DNA of 64,000 nucleotides. Source: Pseudomonas helmanticensis (GTDB lineage: Bacteria; Pseudomonadota; Gammaproteobacteria; Pseudomonadales; Pseudomonadaceae). The position numbers and the translations under genes were made by a program. Below the pieces are notes generated by a model that was not told the DNA's origin, did not search any database, and saw only the letters and a program-made list of their open reading frames with translations. Location: the NCBI RefSeq assembly GCF_900182985.1, contig NZ_FXUY01000001.1, positions 2,046,001-2,110,000 of the forward strand. The letters run 5' to 3'. Of this stretch, positions 9,405 to 18,650 are shown in pieces; position 1 is the stretch's first letter; each line of letters opens with the position of its first letter.

Positions 9405-9541
9405 CCCTGTGACGAGGGAGCTTGCTCGCGCTTGGCTGCACAGCCGTCATAAAATCAGACACGGCGGTGTATCAGTTGTAGTGCATTTGCACGGATCAGG
9501 TCTGCTTCGCAGCCCAGCGGGAGCTAGCTCCCTCGCCACAA
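9405..9541. repeat. Inverted repeat pair, class D (GTGGCGAGGGAGCTTGCTC type)
   Basis: The left arm CTGTGACGAGGGAGCTTGCT is mirrored by AGCTAGCTCCCTCGCCACA at the right end, with an internal CTGCTTCGCAGCC hairpin. It is a known Pseudomonas repeat type and different from the class A to C REPs. Confidence 0.8.
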
Positions 9542-9742
9542 GAGCAAGTTTGTCAGCAGTTGTATCGGTTTTGGCACGATTTTCCCATGCACTCGCGACT
9601 TGCGAATTCAATCTTCGCAAAACAGCGCTCAGGGTGCCTATCCCGCACCAAGAGCAATCATCGAACGCTATCCGCGTTCTTGTAAGGTGCGATGCCGAAC
9701 CAAAAGTTCGTGTGTCCGAGCTGGCAACAAGGAGTTCACCGC

Positions 9743-9850
9743 GTGAATCTTCAATCGTTCTGCCGCATCACTGCCTTTGCATCCCTTTACGCCAATAGCC
9801 GAGTTCACCTGAACAGCACCGGCCACCAGCGCGCTTACTGTATTACCTGA
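9743..9850 (+). CDS. Possible 35-residue peptide
   Basis: A GTG start has a textbook AAGGAG site 8 bases upstream, and the frame runs 35 codons to TGA. The peptide begins MNLQSFCRITAF and contains two Cys residues; it resembles nothing I know. The GTG codon lies in the right arm of the small TTCAC-CGC-GTGAA hairpin, which could mask the start. The terminator begins 15 bases after the stop. Coding status is uncertain. Confidence 0.35.
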   Translation: MNLQSFCRITAFASLYANSRVHLNSTGHQRAYCIT

Positions 9851-9864
9851 ATCCAACGAACAAC

Positions 9865-9917
9865 CACTGTGCTTGGCGATGAGTTATTCGCCGAACGCAC
9901 AGTGTTATTTATTTTTT
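9865..9917 (+). terminator. Intrinsic terminator of the small locus
   Basis: Arms CACTGTGC (9865-9872) and GCACAGTG (9897-9904) enclose an inner GGCG/CGCC stem, and TTATTTATTTTTT follows on the + strand. Confidence 0.75.
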
Positions 9918-9964
9918 AAATACAATGCTGAATTACATTGCGCGAGCCATGTATTAACCAGCAC

Positions 9965-9997
9965 TCAGCCGGATTGTCAGACAATAACTTCGGCTGA
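9965..9997. other. Nested hairpin TCAGCCG/CGGCTGA
   Basis: The outer stem TCAGCCG/CGGCTGA encloses an inner ATTGT-CAG-ACAAT stem, with an AT-rich run after it (TTTATATTT). It could be a second terminator or an RNA element. The bases from here to 10216 show no convincing gene. Confidence 0.45.
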
Positions 9998-10216
9998 TTT
10001 ATATTTGCACCAAAAACGCACCGACGACTGTAACTAAGCAAACATCCAACTATTGATTTCATTCAAACAAGAACAAGGAACAGTGCCTGTGGCCCGCTAA
10101 AACATTGACCCGCACCAAATCAGTCCGCCATGCACCAGCAAGTGCCCGCACTGACAAGAGAGCAGCCGCTCTATCTCGCTGATCAGCCTGATATTGCGCC
10201 CGGCCTGACTCGCCCA

Positions 10217-10240
10217 TGAAAAAGCCCCTGAGCAAGGGGC
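10217..10240 (-). terminator. Intrinsic terminator for a minus-strand transcript without a visible gene
   Basis: On the minus strand GCCCCT-TGCTC-AGGGGC is followed by five T residues. The nearest minus-strand gene ends far to the left, so this implies a short minus-strand transcript starting somewhere in 10241-10380, possibly a small RNA. Confidence 0.6.
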
Positions 10241-10345
10241 AACGGGATTGTATGCGCCGAAGATAAACAGCCCAGCCAACAAAACTTATATAAATGCGAC
10301 ATGGGTAACATCAATGAAATAATCCACCTGCATTCCAGCAACATT

Positions 10346-10361
10346 TGGCACAGCGGTTGCT
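10346..10361 (+). promoter_or_regulatory. Sigma-54 (RpoN) promoter
   Basis: TGGCAC, five bases, then TTGCT: both the -24 GG and the -12 GC are present at the required 10-base spacing. It points toward tonB, about 310 bases downstream, with a REP pair in between. An enhancer-binding protein site was not identified. Confidence 0.65.
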
Positions 10362-10378
10362 AAATACAAACCGAACAC

Positions 10379-10473
10379 CCCCTGTAGGAGCTGCCGCAGG
10401 CTGCGATCTGTTGATCTTGATATTGATCTTTAAAAACAGATCAAAAGATCGCAGCCTGCGGCAGCTCCTACAT
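10379..10473. repeat. REP inverted pair, class A
   Basis: Convergent class A REP copies lying inside the predicted 5' leader of the tonB transcript. In such a position the long stem could damp read-through or stabilise the RNA. Confidence 0.9.
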
Positions 10474-10672
10474 ATAGAACAACACCAGGGAATGGGTAAT
10501 GAAAAGACGAAGTCGATGGCGCTAAGCCAGTAAGTTTGCACGAGCCTTGTTAACCGGATAGTTCAACTATCGGCTTCTGCACACCTTGAAGAAAGTTGCA
10601 CCCACCCACTCGAACATCCCCCACATGTTCGGACGGCACCTTATTGCCCTTCATCAACCCGAGGGAGCTTTA

Positions 10673-11491
10673 ATGAACGATGCGGTAAAGCACAGAACCC
10701 TGCCGGGGCCGTTGCGGGAAGCGCCAATCCCGCCGCCCCCGGGCAGGCCGGCGTTTACAGCCAATACCTCGCAACCCGGTGGTTTGAATAAACATCAGAT
10801 GGTGTTGTTGGTGGCTGTGTCGGCGCTGATACATGGCGGCGCCTGGTGGTTTCTCCAGCAATCGCGAACCGAGCCACTGCCGACGCCGCCGCAGATTCCG
10901 GAAATGACCGTCGAGCTGACCAGCCCGACGCCACCGGCACCGCCCACGCCCGAGCCACCACCACCGCCACCTCCCCCGCCGGAACCGGAACAACCGGTGG
11001 AGGACGAGGACGCGGTCAAGCCACCACCCAAACCGGTGGAGAAACCCAAGCCGATCGAAAAACCGAAACCGGTCGAGAAGCCGAAGCCGGTGAAAAAGGC
11101 CGAGCCGCCGAAAGCCCCGCCCGCCCCGACCCAAGCGGCCGCTCCCGCTGCGCCGGCCACCCCGAGCGCACCGCCGGCACCTGCCGCCGCGCCCGGTCCG
11201 GTCAAGGAATCGGCAGCCGTTTCCGGTCTCGCCAGCCTCGGCAACCCGCCGCCGGAATACCCGTCGCTGGCGCTGCGGCGCAACTGGGAAGGCAGCGTGG
11301 TGCTGCGCATTCAGGTGCTGGCCAACGGTCGCGCCGGCTCGGTGACGGTGAGCAAATCCAGCGGCAAACCGCAACTGGATGACGCCGCTGTCGCCGCCGT
11401 GAAGAACTGGAAATTCATCCCGGCCAAACGCGGTGACACGCCGATTGACGGCTTCGCCACGCAGACCATCGATTTCAAATTGCCGCAATAA
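10673..11491 (+). CDS. tonB: TonB energy-transducing protein
   Basis: A 272-residue inner-membrane protein that spans the periplasm and energises outer-membrane receptors with ExbB-ExbD. A cytoplasmic tail of about 40 residues precedes the single membrane helix (43-60), which carries the conserved Ser50-xxx-His54 pair. A long Pro/Lys-Pro region follows (about 70-185). The C-terminal TonB domain starts near PPEYPSLALRRNWEG and contains WKFIPAKRGD. I chose ATG 10673 with GAGGGAG upstream; earlier in-frame starts have no such site. First gene of tonB-exbB-exbD. Confidence 0.95.
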   Translation: MNDAVKHRTLPGPLREAPIPPPPGRPAFTANTSQPGGLNKHQMVLLVAVSALIHGGAWWFLQQSRTEPLPTPPQIPEMTVELTSPTPPAPPTPEPPPPPPPPPEPEQPVEDEDAVKPPPKPVEKPKPIEKPKPVEKPKPVKKAEPPKAPPAPTQAAAPAAPATPSAPPAPAAAPGPVKESAAVSGLASLGNPPPEYPSLALRRNWEGSVVLRIQVLANGRAGSVTVSKSSGKPQLDDAAVAAVKNWKFIPAKRGDTPIDGFATQTIDFKLPQ

Positions 11492-11540
11492 CCGAACGCT
11501 CAATCAACGCACAACCGAATAACGCAAGCGAGGTATCACC

Positions 11541-12245
11541 ATGAACGATTTGTCTTCGATGATTGTCCCCGGCGTGCTCTGGGGTCTGGTGCTGTTTTCC
11601 GTGGTCAGCTGGGCGATTCTGCTGGTCAAGTCGGCGCAGTACTTGCGGCAGAAAACCCAGAACAAACAATTCACTAAAGCCTTCTGGGGTGCGCCGGATC
11701 TGCTCACCGCCGCCGAACACGCCAGCCAGTATCCGGGCGCACTGGCGCGCATCGCCAGCAGCGGTTTCGAGGCGCTATTGGTAGAAGACTCGCCGCGCAC
11801 CACGCAACAACTGGCGCACACCATCAACCGTTCGGATCGCCTGGAACGCAACCTCCGTCAGCAGATCCAGAAAGAACGCCGCTCGCTGGAAAACGGCCAG
11901 GCGATCCTCGCCAGTATCGGCAGCACCGCGCCGTTCATTGGTTTGTTCGGCACCGTGTGGGGAATCATGGAAGCGCTGAAAAGCATCGGCGAAACCGGTT
12001 CGGCCAGCCTTGAAGCGGTCGCCGGCCCGATCGGTCACGCGCTGATCGCCACGGGTGTGGGTATCGCCGTCGCGGTGCCGGCGGTGCTGATTTACAACTT
12101 CTTCCTGCGTCGCCTGAAACTCGCCTCGGCGGACATGGACGACTTCGCCCATGACTTCGACGCCCTTGCCTCGCGCAGCGCGTTTTCTATCAGTCGTCAG
12201 GCCATCGCCAGCAAAACCACAGCCGCCGTGCGGGAGGCCAGCTGA
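11541..12245 (+). CDS. exbB: ExbB (MotA/TolQ/ExbB proton channel family)
   Basis: A 234-residue inner-membrane protein with three membrane segments: about 8-30, then 126-146 (STAPFIGLFGTVWGIMEA) and 165-190 (IGHALIATGVGIAVAVPAV). It forms the proton channel that powers TonB. The large loop between helices 1 and 2 faces the cytoplasm, as usual. It follows tonB by 49 bases and shares the TGATG overlap with exbD, so translation is coupled. Confidence 0.95.
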   Translation: MNDLSSMIVPGVLWGLVLFSVVSWAILLVKSAQYLRQKTQNKQFTKAFWGAPDLLTAAEHASQYPGALARIASSGFEALLVEDSPRTTQQLAHTINRSDRLERNLRQQIQKERRSLENGQAILASIGSTAPFIGLFGTVWGIMEALKSIGETGSASLEAVAGPIGHALIATGVGIAVAVPAVLIYNFFLRRLKLASADMDDFAHDFDALASRSAFSISRQAIASKTTAAVREAS

Positions 12246-12646
12246 TGTCGTTCTCTACTCAAGACAGCGATGAAGTGCTCAGCGAAATGAACGTCACGCC
12301 GCTGGTCGATGTGATGCTCGTGCTGCTGGTGGTGTTCATCGTCACCGCGCCGCTGATGACCAACGCGATTAAGGTCAACCTGCCGAAAACCGACGCCGTC
12401 GCCCCCGCCGAGAAAAAGGATCCGGTGGTGGTCAGCGTCGATCAGGACGGCAAGTTTTATCTGGCCAAGACCGAACTGGCCCCGGAATCGCTGGAAGCCA
12501 GCCTCAAGGAGGTCAAGGCCAAGGACAGCGAGGTGCGCGTGCAGCTGCAGGCCGATTCCGCCGTCAATTACGGCCAGGTCGCTAAAGCCATGGCGTCCAT
12601 CGAACGCTCGGGCATCACCAAGATTTCGGTGATGACCACCCACTGA
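12245..12646 (+). CDS. exbD: ExbD (TolR/ExbD family)
   Basis: A 133-residue protein with one membrane helix near the N-terminus. It carries the conserved proton-carrying Asp22 in TPLVDVMLVLLVVF, followed by a periplasmic domain. It completes the TonB-ExbB-ExbD motor. The ATG overlaps the exbB stop. A GC-rich hairpin lies just after the stop. Confidence 0.95.
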   Translation: MSFSTQDSDEVLSEMNVTPLVDVMLVLLVVFIVTAPLMTNAIKVNLPKTDAVAPAEKKDPVVVSVDQDGKFYLAKTELAPESLEASLKEVKAKDSEVRVQLQADSAVNYGQVAKAMASIERSGITKISVMTTH

Positions 12647-12656
12647 GTGCGGTGCC

Positions 12657-12680
12657 GGGCGCGCAGTGAAAGACGCGCCC
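12657..12680 (+). other. GC-rich hairpin after exbD
   Basis: GGGCGCG-CAGTGAAAGA-CGCGCCC forms a 7-bp stem with no T tract. In the 207-base exbD-receptor gap it may protect the upstream message or reduce read-through rather than end transcription outright. Confidence 0.5.
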
Positions 12681-12853
12681 GCCACCGTTCGCTGAATCCC
12701 GTCGCAACCAGCCGACCGAAAAAACGCCAGGCGTCTTCGGAGGGGATCGGCTTGCTTGAAGAAAGTGGTTTTCCGCACGCGGTATCACCGAAAGCGGAGC
12801 AATGAGGGGCTCACAAGGCCAATTCGATAACGTCTGAAAAGTCGGAAATAACC

Positions 12854-15565
12854 ATGCTGATGAACACTCCACGCTTCACGCTCAAACCTTTGGTGGCAAC
12901 GATTTCTCGCCACCGTTTTGTTCCGTTTTATTTGGTGGCCATGGGCATGGGCGCCGGGACTGTGCAAGCAGCCGAGGACGACAACGCCGCCGTGCCCGCT
13001 GCGGCGGCAGTGGTTGCGCCGACCACGCAACTGCAACGGGTCGAAGTGACGGGTTCGGCGATTCGCCGGGTCGATGCGGAAACCGCCGTGCCGATCACCA
13101 TTCTCAAGGCTGACGAGCTGCGCAAACAGGGCGTGACCACCACCGCCGAACTGGTGCAGCGCATCACCGGCAGCCAGTCGCTGAACAACAGCGCCGGCTC
13201 GGTCGGCGCAGCCACGGGCGGCGCCTCGTTCGCCGACATGCGCGGCATCGGCGCGAACAAGACGCTGGTGTTGCTCAACGGCCGACGCCTGGCCAACAAC
13301 GCCTTGTCGGGTACCAACTCGGCCGGCGGCGCGGTGGATCTGAACATGATCCCGTTTGCCGCCATCGAGCGCGTCGAAGTGCTGCGCGACGGCGCCTCCG
13401 CGCTGTACGGCACCGACGCCATTGGCGGTGTGATCAACTTCATCACCAAGAAATCCATGACCGACGGCCAGTTGACCCTCGGCGGCGAAACCTCGACCCA
13501 CAGCGGCGGCGGCGCGACCAAGGACATGAGCGCCAGTTGGGGCTACGGTGATCTGGAGGAGGACCGCTTCAACGTCCTCGGCGTGTTCAACTACAACAAG
13601 CAGCAGAACCTCGACGCCAACGACCGCTCCTTCGCCCGCGACTACGATCCCGGTCGTGGCCTGGATCAAACCTCCGGCACCGCGTTCCCCGGCAACTACA
13701 GCCAGAACGGCAACGCCACCAACCCGCTGGCCAACAGCAATTGCAACGGCCCGAACCTGGTAGCGCGCGACGGTTTGTGCCGTTTCAGTACCCGCGAATT
13801 CATCGACCTGCTTCCGCAAACCGAGAAGACCTCGTTCTTCGGCAAGACCACCGGCAAACTGGCCGACGATCACAACGTCAATCTCGAATACTTCTGGTCA
13901 CGCAACAACAACGCCACCGCTGTCGGCCCGGCGCCGTTGACCGGTTTGAGCCTCGATGGCTCGTCGCCCTACTACCCCGGCAACGGCATCACACCGGGCC
14001 CGACCGGTTTTGCCCTCGACCCGACGCAACCGGTCGACGTCAACTGGCGCGAAACCGCTGCTGGCCCTCGTGAATCGAAAGACCAGAACACCAGCCAGCG
14101 CTTTCTGCTGAGCTTCGACGGCCTGGTCGGCGGCTGGGATTACAACGTCGGCGCCTCGTACAACCAGAACAAGATTGTCTCCAGCGTCACCAATGGTTAT
14201 GTCAGCGATCAGGCGATGATTGCCGGTCTGGCCAGCGGCTTGCTCAACCCGTTCGGCGCGCAGTCGGCGGCCGGTCAGCAGTACATCGACGATGCCGCGT
14301 ACCACGGCGCCTACTCCACCGCCGTCGGCCGGGTCGCCGGTTTCGACGGGCGCATCAGTCGCGAGATCGGCGACTGGTTCGGTGCCGGCCCGTCCGGTCT
14401 GGCGCTGGGTGGCGAGTACCGCAAAGAGAAATTCCATCAGGATTTCTCGCCGTTTGCCGGCGACATCCAAAGCCTCGGCATCGATCCCAACGGCAGTGTC
14501 GAGGGCGACCGCAGCGTCAAAGCCGCGTATGCGGAAATCAACGTGCCGGTGCTCGATAGCCTCGAACTGTCCGCCGCCGTGCGCCACGACAAATACAGCG
14601 ACTTCGGCAGCACCACCAACCCGAAATACTCGTTCCGTTATCAGCCGCTGAAAGAGCTGGTGGTGCGCGGCGCCTACAGCGAAGGTTTCCGTGCGCCGTC
14701 GCTGTACGAGCTGTATTCGCCGCGCAGCATCACCTTCACTCAGGGCTTCTACAACGACCCGGTGCTGTGTACCGGCGGCGTCGTGCAACCGGGCGGCAAC
14801 GGCGGACGTGATTGCGGTCAGCAGTTCCTCAATCAGATTGGCGGCAACGAAGATCTGGCCCCGGAGAAGGCGCGTAACGTGACCCTGGGCTTCGTTTATC
14901 AGCCGGTCAACAACCTCTCGGTCGGTCTCGATTTCTGGTGGATTCACATCTCCAACCAGATCCAGCCGTTCCCGGAATCCACCGTGTTTGATCAGGCCGG
15001 CTCCTACCCGGACCGCTTCGTGCGCAACGCCGACGGCACGCTCAATTACATCGTTACCGGCAACGCCAACCTCGGCATCGTCGAAACCAACGGTGTCGAT
15101 GTGTCGCTCGACTATCGCTTCCCGAACACGCCGTACGGTCAGTTCGGGCTGGGGCTGCAAGGCACCTATGTCGACGAGTACGACTTCCAGAGCACCATCA
15201 AAGGCCCGTTCACCGACAAGGTTGGCGACTTCCGCGGTGACGGCGTAATTGCGCGCTGGAAACACAACCTCACCGGCAGCTGGACCTTCGGTGCGGCACG
15301 GGCGTCGCTGACCAACCGCTTCACCACCGGCTACAACGACTACGACCGCGATACTCACGCGACCGTGGCGTCGTATTCGGTGTGGGACCTGTCGGCCGGC
15401 TACACCTTCGACAAGGTGCTGGATGTCGATGCCGGGATGAAGAACATGTTCGACCGCAACCCGCCGTTCTCCAACCAGGCCTACAACTTCCAGAGCGGTT
15501 ATGACCCGCGCTACACCGACCCACTGGGCCGCACCTTGTTTGCGCGCATGACGTACCACTTCTAA
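12854..15565 (+). CDS. TonB-dependent outer-membrane receptor
   Basis: A 903-residue receptor. A signal region of about 40 residues ends near GTVQAAED. A TonB-box-like start (VEVTGSAIRR) and the plug domain (AVPITILKADELRKQ, then LVLLNGRRLANN and ERVEVLRDGASALYGTDAIGG) follow, then a long beta-barrel ending in aromatic F. This Xanthomonas-type class often imports peptides or sugars rather than siderophores. It lies between exbD and yejA on the same strand, which suggests it feeds the Yej transporter. An ATG six bases downstream is an equally possible start. Confidence 0.92.
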   Translation: MLMNTPRFTLKPLVATISRHRFVPFYLVAMGMGAGTVQAAEDDNAAVPAAAAVVAPTTQLQRVEVTGSAIRRVDAETAVPITILKADELRKQGVTTTAELVQRITGSQSLNNSAGSVGAATGGASFADMRGIGANKTLVLLNGRRLANNALSGTNSAGGAVDLNMIPFAAIERVEVLRDGASALYGTDAIGGVINFITKKSMTDGQLTLGGETSTHSGGGATKDMSASWGYGDLEEDRFNVLGVFNYNKQQNLDANDRSFARDYDPGRGLDQTSGTAFPGNYSQNGNATNPLANSNCNGPNLVARDGLCRFSTREFIDLLPQTEKTSFFGKTTGKLADDHNVNLEYFWSRNNNATAVGPAPLTGLSLDGSSPYYPGNGITPGPTGFALDPTQPVDVNWRETAAGPRESKDQNTSQRFLLSFDGLVGGWDYNVGASYNQNKIVSSVTNGYVSDQAMIAGLASGLLNPFGAQSAAGQQYIDDAAYHGAYSTAVGRVAGFDGRISREIGDWFGAGPSGLALGGEYRKEKFHQDFSPFAGDIQSLGIDPNGSVEGDRSVKAAYAEINVPVLDSLELSAAVRHDKYSDFGSTTNPKYSFRYQPLKELVVRGAYSEGFRAPSLYELYSPRSITFTQGFYNDPVLCTGGVVQPGGNGGRDCGQQFLNQIGGNEDLAPEKARNVTLGFVYQPVNNLSVGLDFWWIHISNQIQPFPESTVFDQAGSYPDRFVRNADGTLNYIVTGNANLGIVETNGVDVSLDYRFPNTPYGQFGLGLQGTYVDEYDFQSTIKGPFTDKVGDFRGDGVIARWKHNLTGSWTFGAARASLTNRFTTGYNDYDRDTHATVASYSVWDLSAGYTFDKVLDVDAGMKNMFDRNPPFSNQAYNFQSGYDPRYTDPLGRTLFARMTYHF

Positions 15566-15581
15566 CTGAGAGCACCAAACC

Positions 15582-15673
15582 CCTGTAGGAGTGAGCCTGC
15601 TCGCGATAGCATTTTTTCAGTCAACCTTGCAGGGTCTGACTTTGCCTCATCGCGAGCAGGCTCACTCCTACAG
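15582..15673. repeat. REP inverted pair, class B
   Basis: Convergent copies of the class B REP (core GTAGGAGTGAGCCTGCTCGC), in the receptor-yejA gap. Confidence 0.9.
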
Positions 15674-15712
15674 TTTTGATCTGTGTGCATTCAGGAATTA
15701 AGGAGTGATTGC

Positions 15713-17584
15713 ATGAGTTTTTTGCGCAACATGACTGGCTTGCTGCTCGGCAGTGCGCTGCTGTGCACCGGCACCTCGGCGCTGGCCGCTGGCAGTTATG
15801 CGCTGACGGTGTACGGCGAAGCGCCGAAGTATCCGGCGAATTTCCAGCATTTCGATTTCGTCGATCCGCACGCGCCCAAGGGTGGTTCGCTCAGTCGTGC
15901 GTCGATGGAAATCGGCCAGTACAACTACATCAGCCCATACGCCGATCAGGGCATCTCGGTGGTGCAAGTCAACGACTGGGTGTACTCGCCGCTGGCGTTC
16001 CGTTCACTCGACGAGCCGTACACCGTTTACGCATTGGTCGCGCAGCAGATCGAGCGCGACCCCGATGGACTCTGGGTGCGCTTCACCCTCAATCCAAAAG
16101 CACGTTTCGCCGACGGTACGCCGATCACCGCCGAAGACGTGCGCTACACGTACAACTTGCTGATGACCAAGGGAAGCCTGAGTTATCGCCAGCAATACGC
16201 CGACGTTCAGGACGTGCAGATCGAAGGCCCGCGACAGGTGCGCTTCACCTTCAAGAACAACCTCAACCGCACCCTCGCGCTGGATCTGGCGACGATGCGC
16301 GTGGTCCCCGAACACTGGTGGAAAACCCGCGACTTCGCCAATGGCGGCGGTTTCGAGCCACCACTGGGCAGCGGCCCGTACCGGGTGAGCAAGGTCGACG
16401 CCGGGCGCAGCATCAGTTTCCAACGCGACCCGGACTGGTGGGGCAAGGACCTGCCGGTCAGTCGCGGGATGTACAACTTCGACAGCCTCACGGTGAATTT
16501 CTACGGCGACACCGACGTCGCTCGGCAGCTGTTGCAGGCCGGCGCGTTCGACTACAACCGCGAGTTTTCCTCCTCCGGTTACGTGGTCGGTTACGACAGT
16601 CCGGCGTTGCGCGACGGCCGCTTGCAGCAGTCGATTCTGGCACCGGAAAAACCGACCGCCGCCCAAGGCTTTGTGTTCAACCTGCAAAACCCGATCTTCG
16701 AGGATCGCCGCGTGCGTCAGGCGATCAGCCTGCTGTGGGATTTCGAGTGGACCAACAAGCAGATGATGCGCGGCTTCTACGTGCGCCAGAACAGCTACTG
16801 GCCGAAGAGTGAAATGGCCGCCACCGCTCTCCCTGATGCCGAGGAATTGAAAATCCTCGAACCGCTGCGCGGGCAGATCCCCGACGAGGTCTTCACGACC
16901 GTGTATGAGGCGCCGAAAACCGATGGCAGCGGCTACATCCGCGACAAGCAACTGCAAGCGCTGAAACTGCTCGCCGAGGCTGGCTGGACGCCGCAACACA
17001 ATCGTTTGGTCAATGCTGCGGGTGAGCCGCTGGAGTTCACCTTTCTCGACGGTCAGGGCGGCTTCGACCGCATGCTGCTGCCGTTCAAACGCACCCTCGC
17101 GCAGATCGGCATCACCCTCAATCTGCGGCGCATCGATTCGGCGCAATACGTCAACCGCCTCAACGCCCGCGACTACGACTACGACATGATCGTCACCAGT
17201 TTCCCGCGCAGCGGCGATCCGATCGTCTCTCCCGGCCGCGAGTTGTACAGCCTCTACGCCTCGCAAAGTGCCACGCAAGTCGGCAGCTCCAACTCGATGG
17301 TGCTGGCCAATCCGGCGGTCGATCAACTGATCGACGGGCTGGTCCAGTCCAATACCCGCGAAGCCATGGTGCATTACGCCCGCGCCCTCGACCGGGTGCT
17401 GCAATGGGGTTACTACATGATTCCCAACTACTACTCCAAAGGCACGCCGACGGTGTATCAGAACCGCTTCGGCATGCCCGCCGTGCAACCGGCCTACGAC
17501 GAAGGCCTCAATACCTGGTGGGAGGTGTCGGCCAAGGCGCTGACCTCGCAACAGATGCACACTCAGCTTGCGGGGGGCCAGTGA
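15713..17584 (+). CDS. yejA: Periplasmic oligopeptide-binding protein, YejA-like
   Basis: A 623-residue solute-binding protein of family 5 (SBP_bac_5). The signal peptide ends [28 protein letters not shown] and [14 protein letters not shown] match the YejA subgroup, whose E. coli member serves uptake of microcin C and peptides. Other family pieces are LASGPYRV-like [10 protein letters not shown] and [21 protein letters not shown] lies before the ATG at 15713. It is followed one base after the stop by yejB, so it heads the yejABEF operon. Confidence 0.92.
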   Translation: MSFLRNMTGLLLGSALLCTGTSALAAGSYALTVYGEAPKYPANFQHFDFVDPHAPKGGSLSRASMEIGQYNYISPYADQGISVVQVNDWVYSPLAFRSLDEPYTVYALVAQQIERDPDGLWVRFTLNPKARFADGTPITAEDVRYTYNLLMTKGSLSYRQQYADVQDVQIEGPRQVRFTFKNNLNRTLALDLATMRVVPEHWWKTRDFANGGGFEPPLGSGPYRVSKVDAGRSISFQRDPDWWGKDLPVSRGMYNFDSLTVNFYGDTDVARQLLQAGAFDYNREFSSSGYVVGYDSPALRDGRLQQSILAPEKPTAAQGFVFNLQNPIFEDRRVRQAISLLWDFEWTNKQMMRGFYVRQNSYWPKSEMAATALPDAEELKILEPLRGQIPDEVFTTVYEAPKTDGSGYIRDKQLQALKLLAEAGWTPQHNRLVNAAGEPLEFTFLDGQGGFDRMLLPFKRTLAQIGITLNLRRIDSAQYVNRLNARDYDYDMIVTSFPRSGDPIVSPGRELYSLYASQSATQVGSSNSMVLANPAVDQLIDGLVQSNTREAMVHYARALDRVLQWGYYMIPNYYSKGTPTVYQNRFGMPAVQPAYDEGLNTWWEVSAKALTSQQMHTQLAGGQ

Positions 17585-17585
17585 C

Positions 17586-18650
17586 ATGTTGCGTTATTTG
17601 AGTCGACGTTTGCTGCTGATCATCCCCACGCTGCTGTGCATTCTGGTGGTGAATTTTCTTATCGTGCAGGCCGCGCCGGGTGGCCCGGTGGAGCAGGCCA
17701 TTGCGCGTTTGCAAGGCTTCGGCGGGCACAGCATGGGTGGCGGTGGCGAGGTCGCCGCGATTGGCGGCGCGGGTCGCAGCAGCCGTGGCCTCGACCCGGC
17801 GCTGATCGAGGAAATCAAACACCATTACGGCTTCGACAAACCCATGCACGAACGCCTGTGGCTGATGCTGAAAAACTACGCGCAGCTGGATCTGGGCAGC
17901 AGTTTCTTTCGCGGCGCCAAGGTCACCGACCTGATCGTGCAGAAGCTGCCGGTGTCGCTGTCGCTGGGCTTGTGGGCGACGCTGATCACCTACCTGATTT
18001 CGATCCCGTTGGGCATTCGCAAAGCGATCAAAAACGGCAGCGCGTTTGATGTCTGGAGCAGCACGGCGATCATCATCGGCTATGCGATGCCGGCGTTTCT
18101 TTTCGCGATTCTGCTGATCGTGGTGTTCGCCGGTGGCAGCTACGTCAACTGGTTTCCGGTGCAAGGGCTGGTCTCGGATAACTTCGACAGCCTTGGCACG
18201 CTGGGCAAGGTCGGCGACTACCTCTGGCACTTGGTGTTGCCGGTGACGGCGTTGGTGATTGGCGGCTTCGCCACGCTGACGATTTTGACCAAGAACAGCT
18301 TCCTCAACGAGATCAGCCGCCAGTACGTGATCACCGCGCGGGCCAAGGGTCTGACCGAAAGGCGCGTGCTCTACGGCCACGTGTTTCGCAATGCGATGCT
18401 GCTGGTGGTGGCCGGTGTGCCGTCGGCGCTGATCGAGGTGTTCTTCGCTGGCTCCCTGCTGATCGAAACCATCTTCAACCTCGACGGCCTCGGGCGCATG
18501 AGCTACGAGGCAGCGGTGTCACGCGACTATCCGGTGGTGTTCGGCGCGCTGTTTCTGTTCACCCTGTTCGGCCTGTTGATCAAGCTGATCGGCGACCTCT
18601 GCTACACCCTGCTCGACCCGCGCATCGACTTCTCGGCGAGGACTGCCTGA
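17586..18650 (+). CDS. yejB: Peptide ABC transporter permease YejB
   Basis: A 354-residue inner-membrane permease with about six membrane helices. The first is [20 protein letters not shown], and the C-terminal half carries the ABC-permease EAA loop ([19 protein letters not shown]). Length and sequence fit YejB. Compared with typical homologs there is a Gly-rich stretch near residues 43-62. It starts one base after the yejA stop and overlaps yejE by TGATG. Confidence 0.93.
   Translation: MLRYLSRRLLLIIPTLLCILVVNFLIVQAAPGGPVEQAIARLQGFGGHSMGGGGEVAAIGGAGRSSRGLDPALIEEIKHHYGFDKPMHERLWLMLKNYAQLDLGSSFFRGAKVTDLIVQKLPVSLSLGLWATLITYLISIPLGIRKAIKNGSAFDVWSSTAIIIGYAMPAFLFAILLIVVFAGGSYVNWFPVQGLVSDNFDSLGTLGKVGDYLWHLVLPVTALVIGGFATLTILTKNSFLNEISRQYVITARAKGLTERRVLYGHVFRNAMLLVVAGVPSALIEVFFAGSLLIETIFNLDGLGRMSYEAAVSRDYPVVFGALFLFTLFGLLIKLIGDLCYTLLDPRIDFSARTA

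Larger units (their letters stand above)
9572..9917 (+). ncRNA. Candidate structured transcript: series of short hairpins ending in a terminator
   Basis: Five perfect short hairpins follow each other: TTGCGAA/TTCGCAA at 9600-9620, GGTGC/GCACC at 9633-9649, GAACGC/GCGTTC at 9663-9679, CGAAC/GTTCG at 9696-9710 and TTCAC/GTGAA at 9735-9747. An intrinsic terminator follows at 9865-9917. TGGCACG at 9572-9578 resembles a sigma-54 -24 box, but the matching -12 box is poor. Whether this is a small RNA, the leader of the 35-codon frame or a decayed gene cannot be decided from sequence alone. Confidence 0.4.

Noticed and set aside
9668-9856. 62-codon minus-strand frame overlapping the 35-codon frame
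   Set aside because: It needs a TTG start without ribosome site and runs through the hairpins; the + strand reading has better start and terminator.
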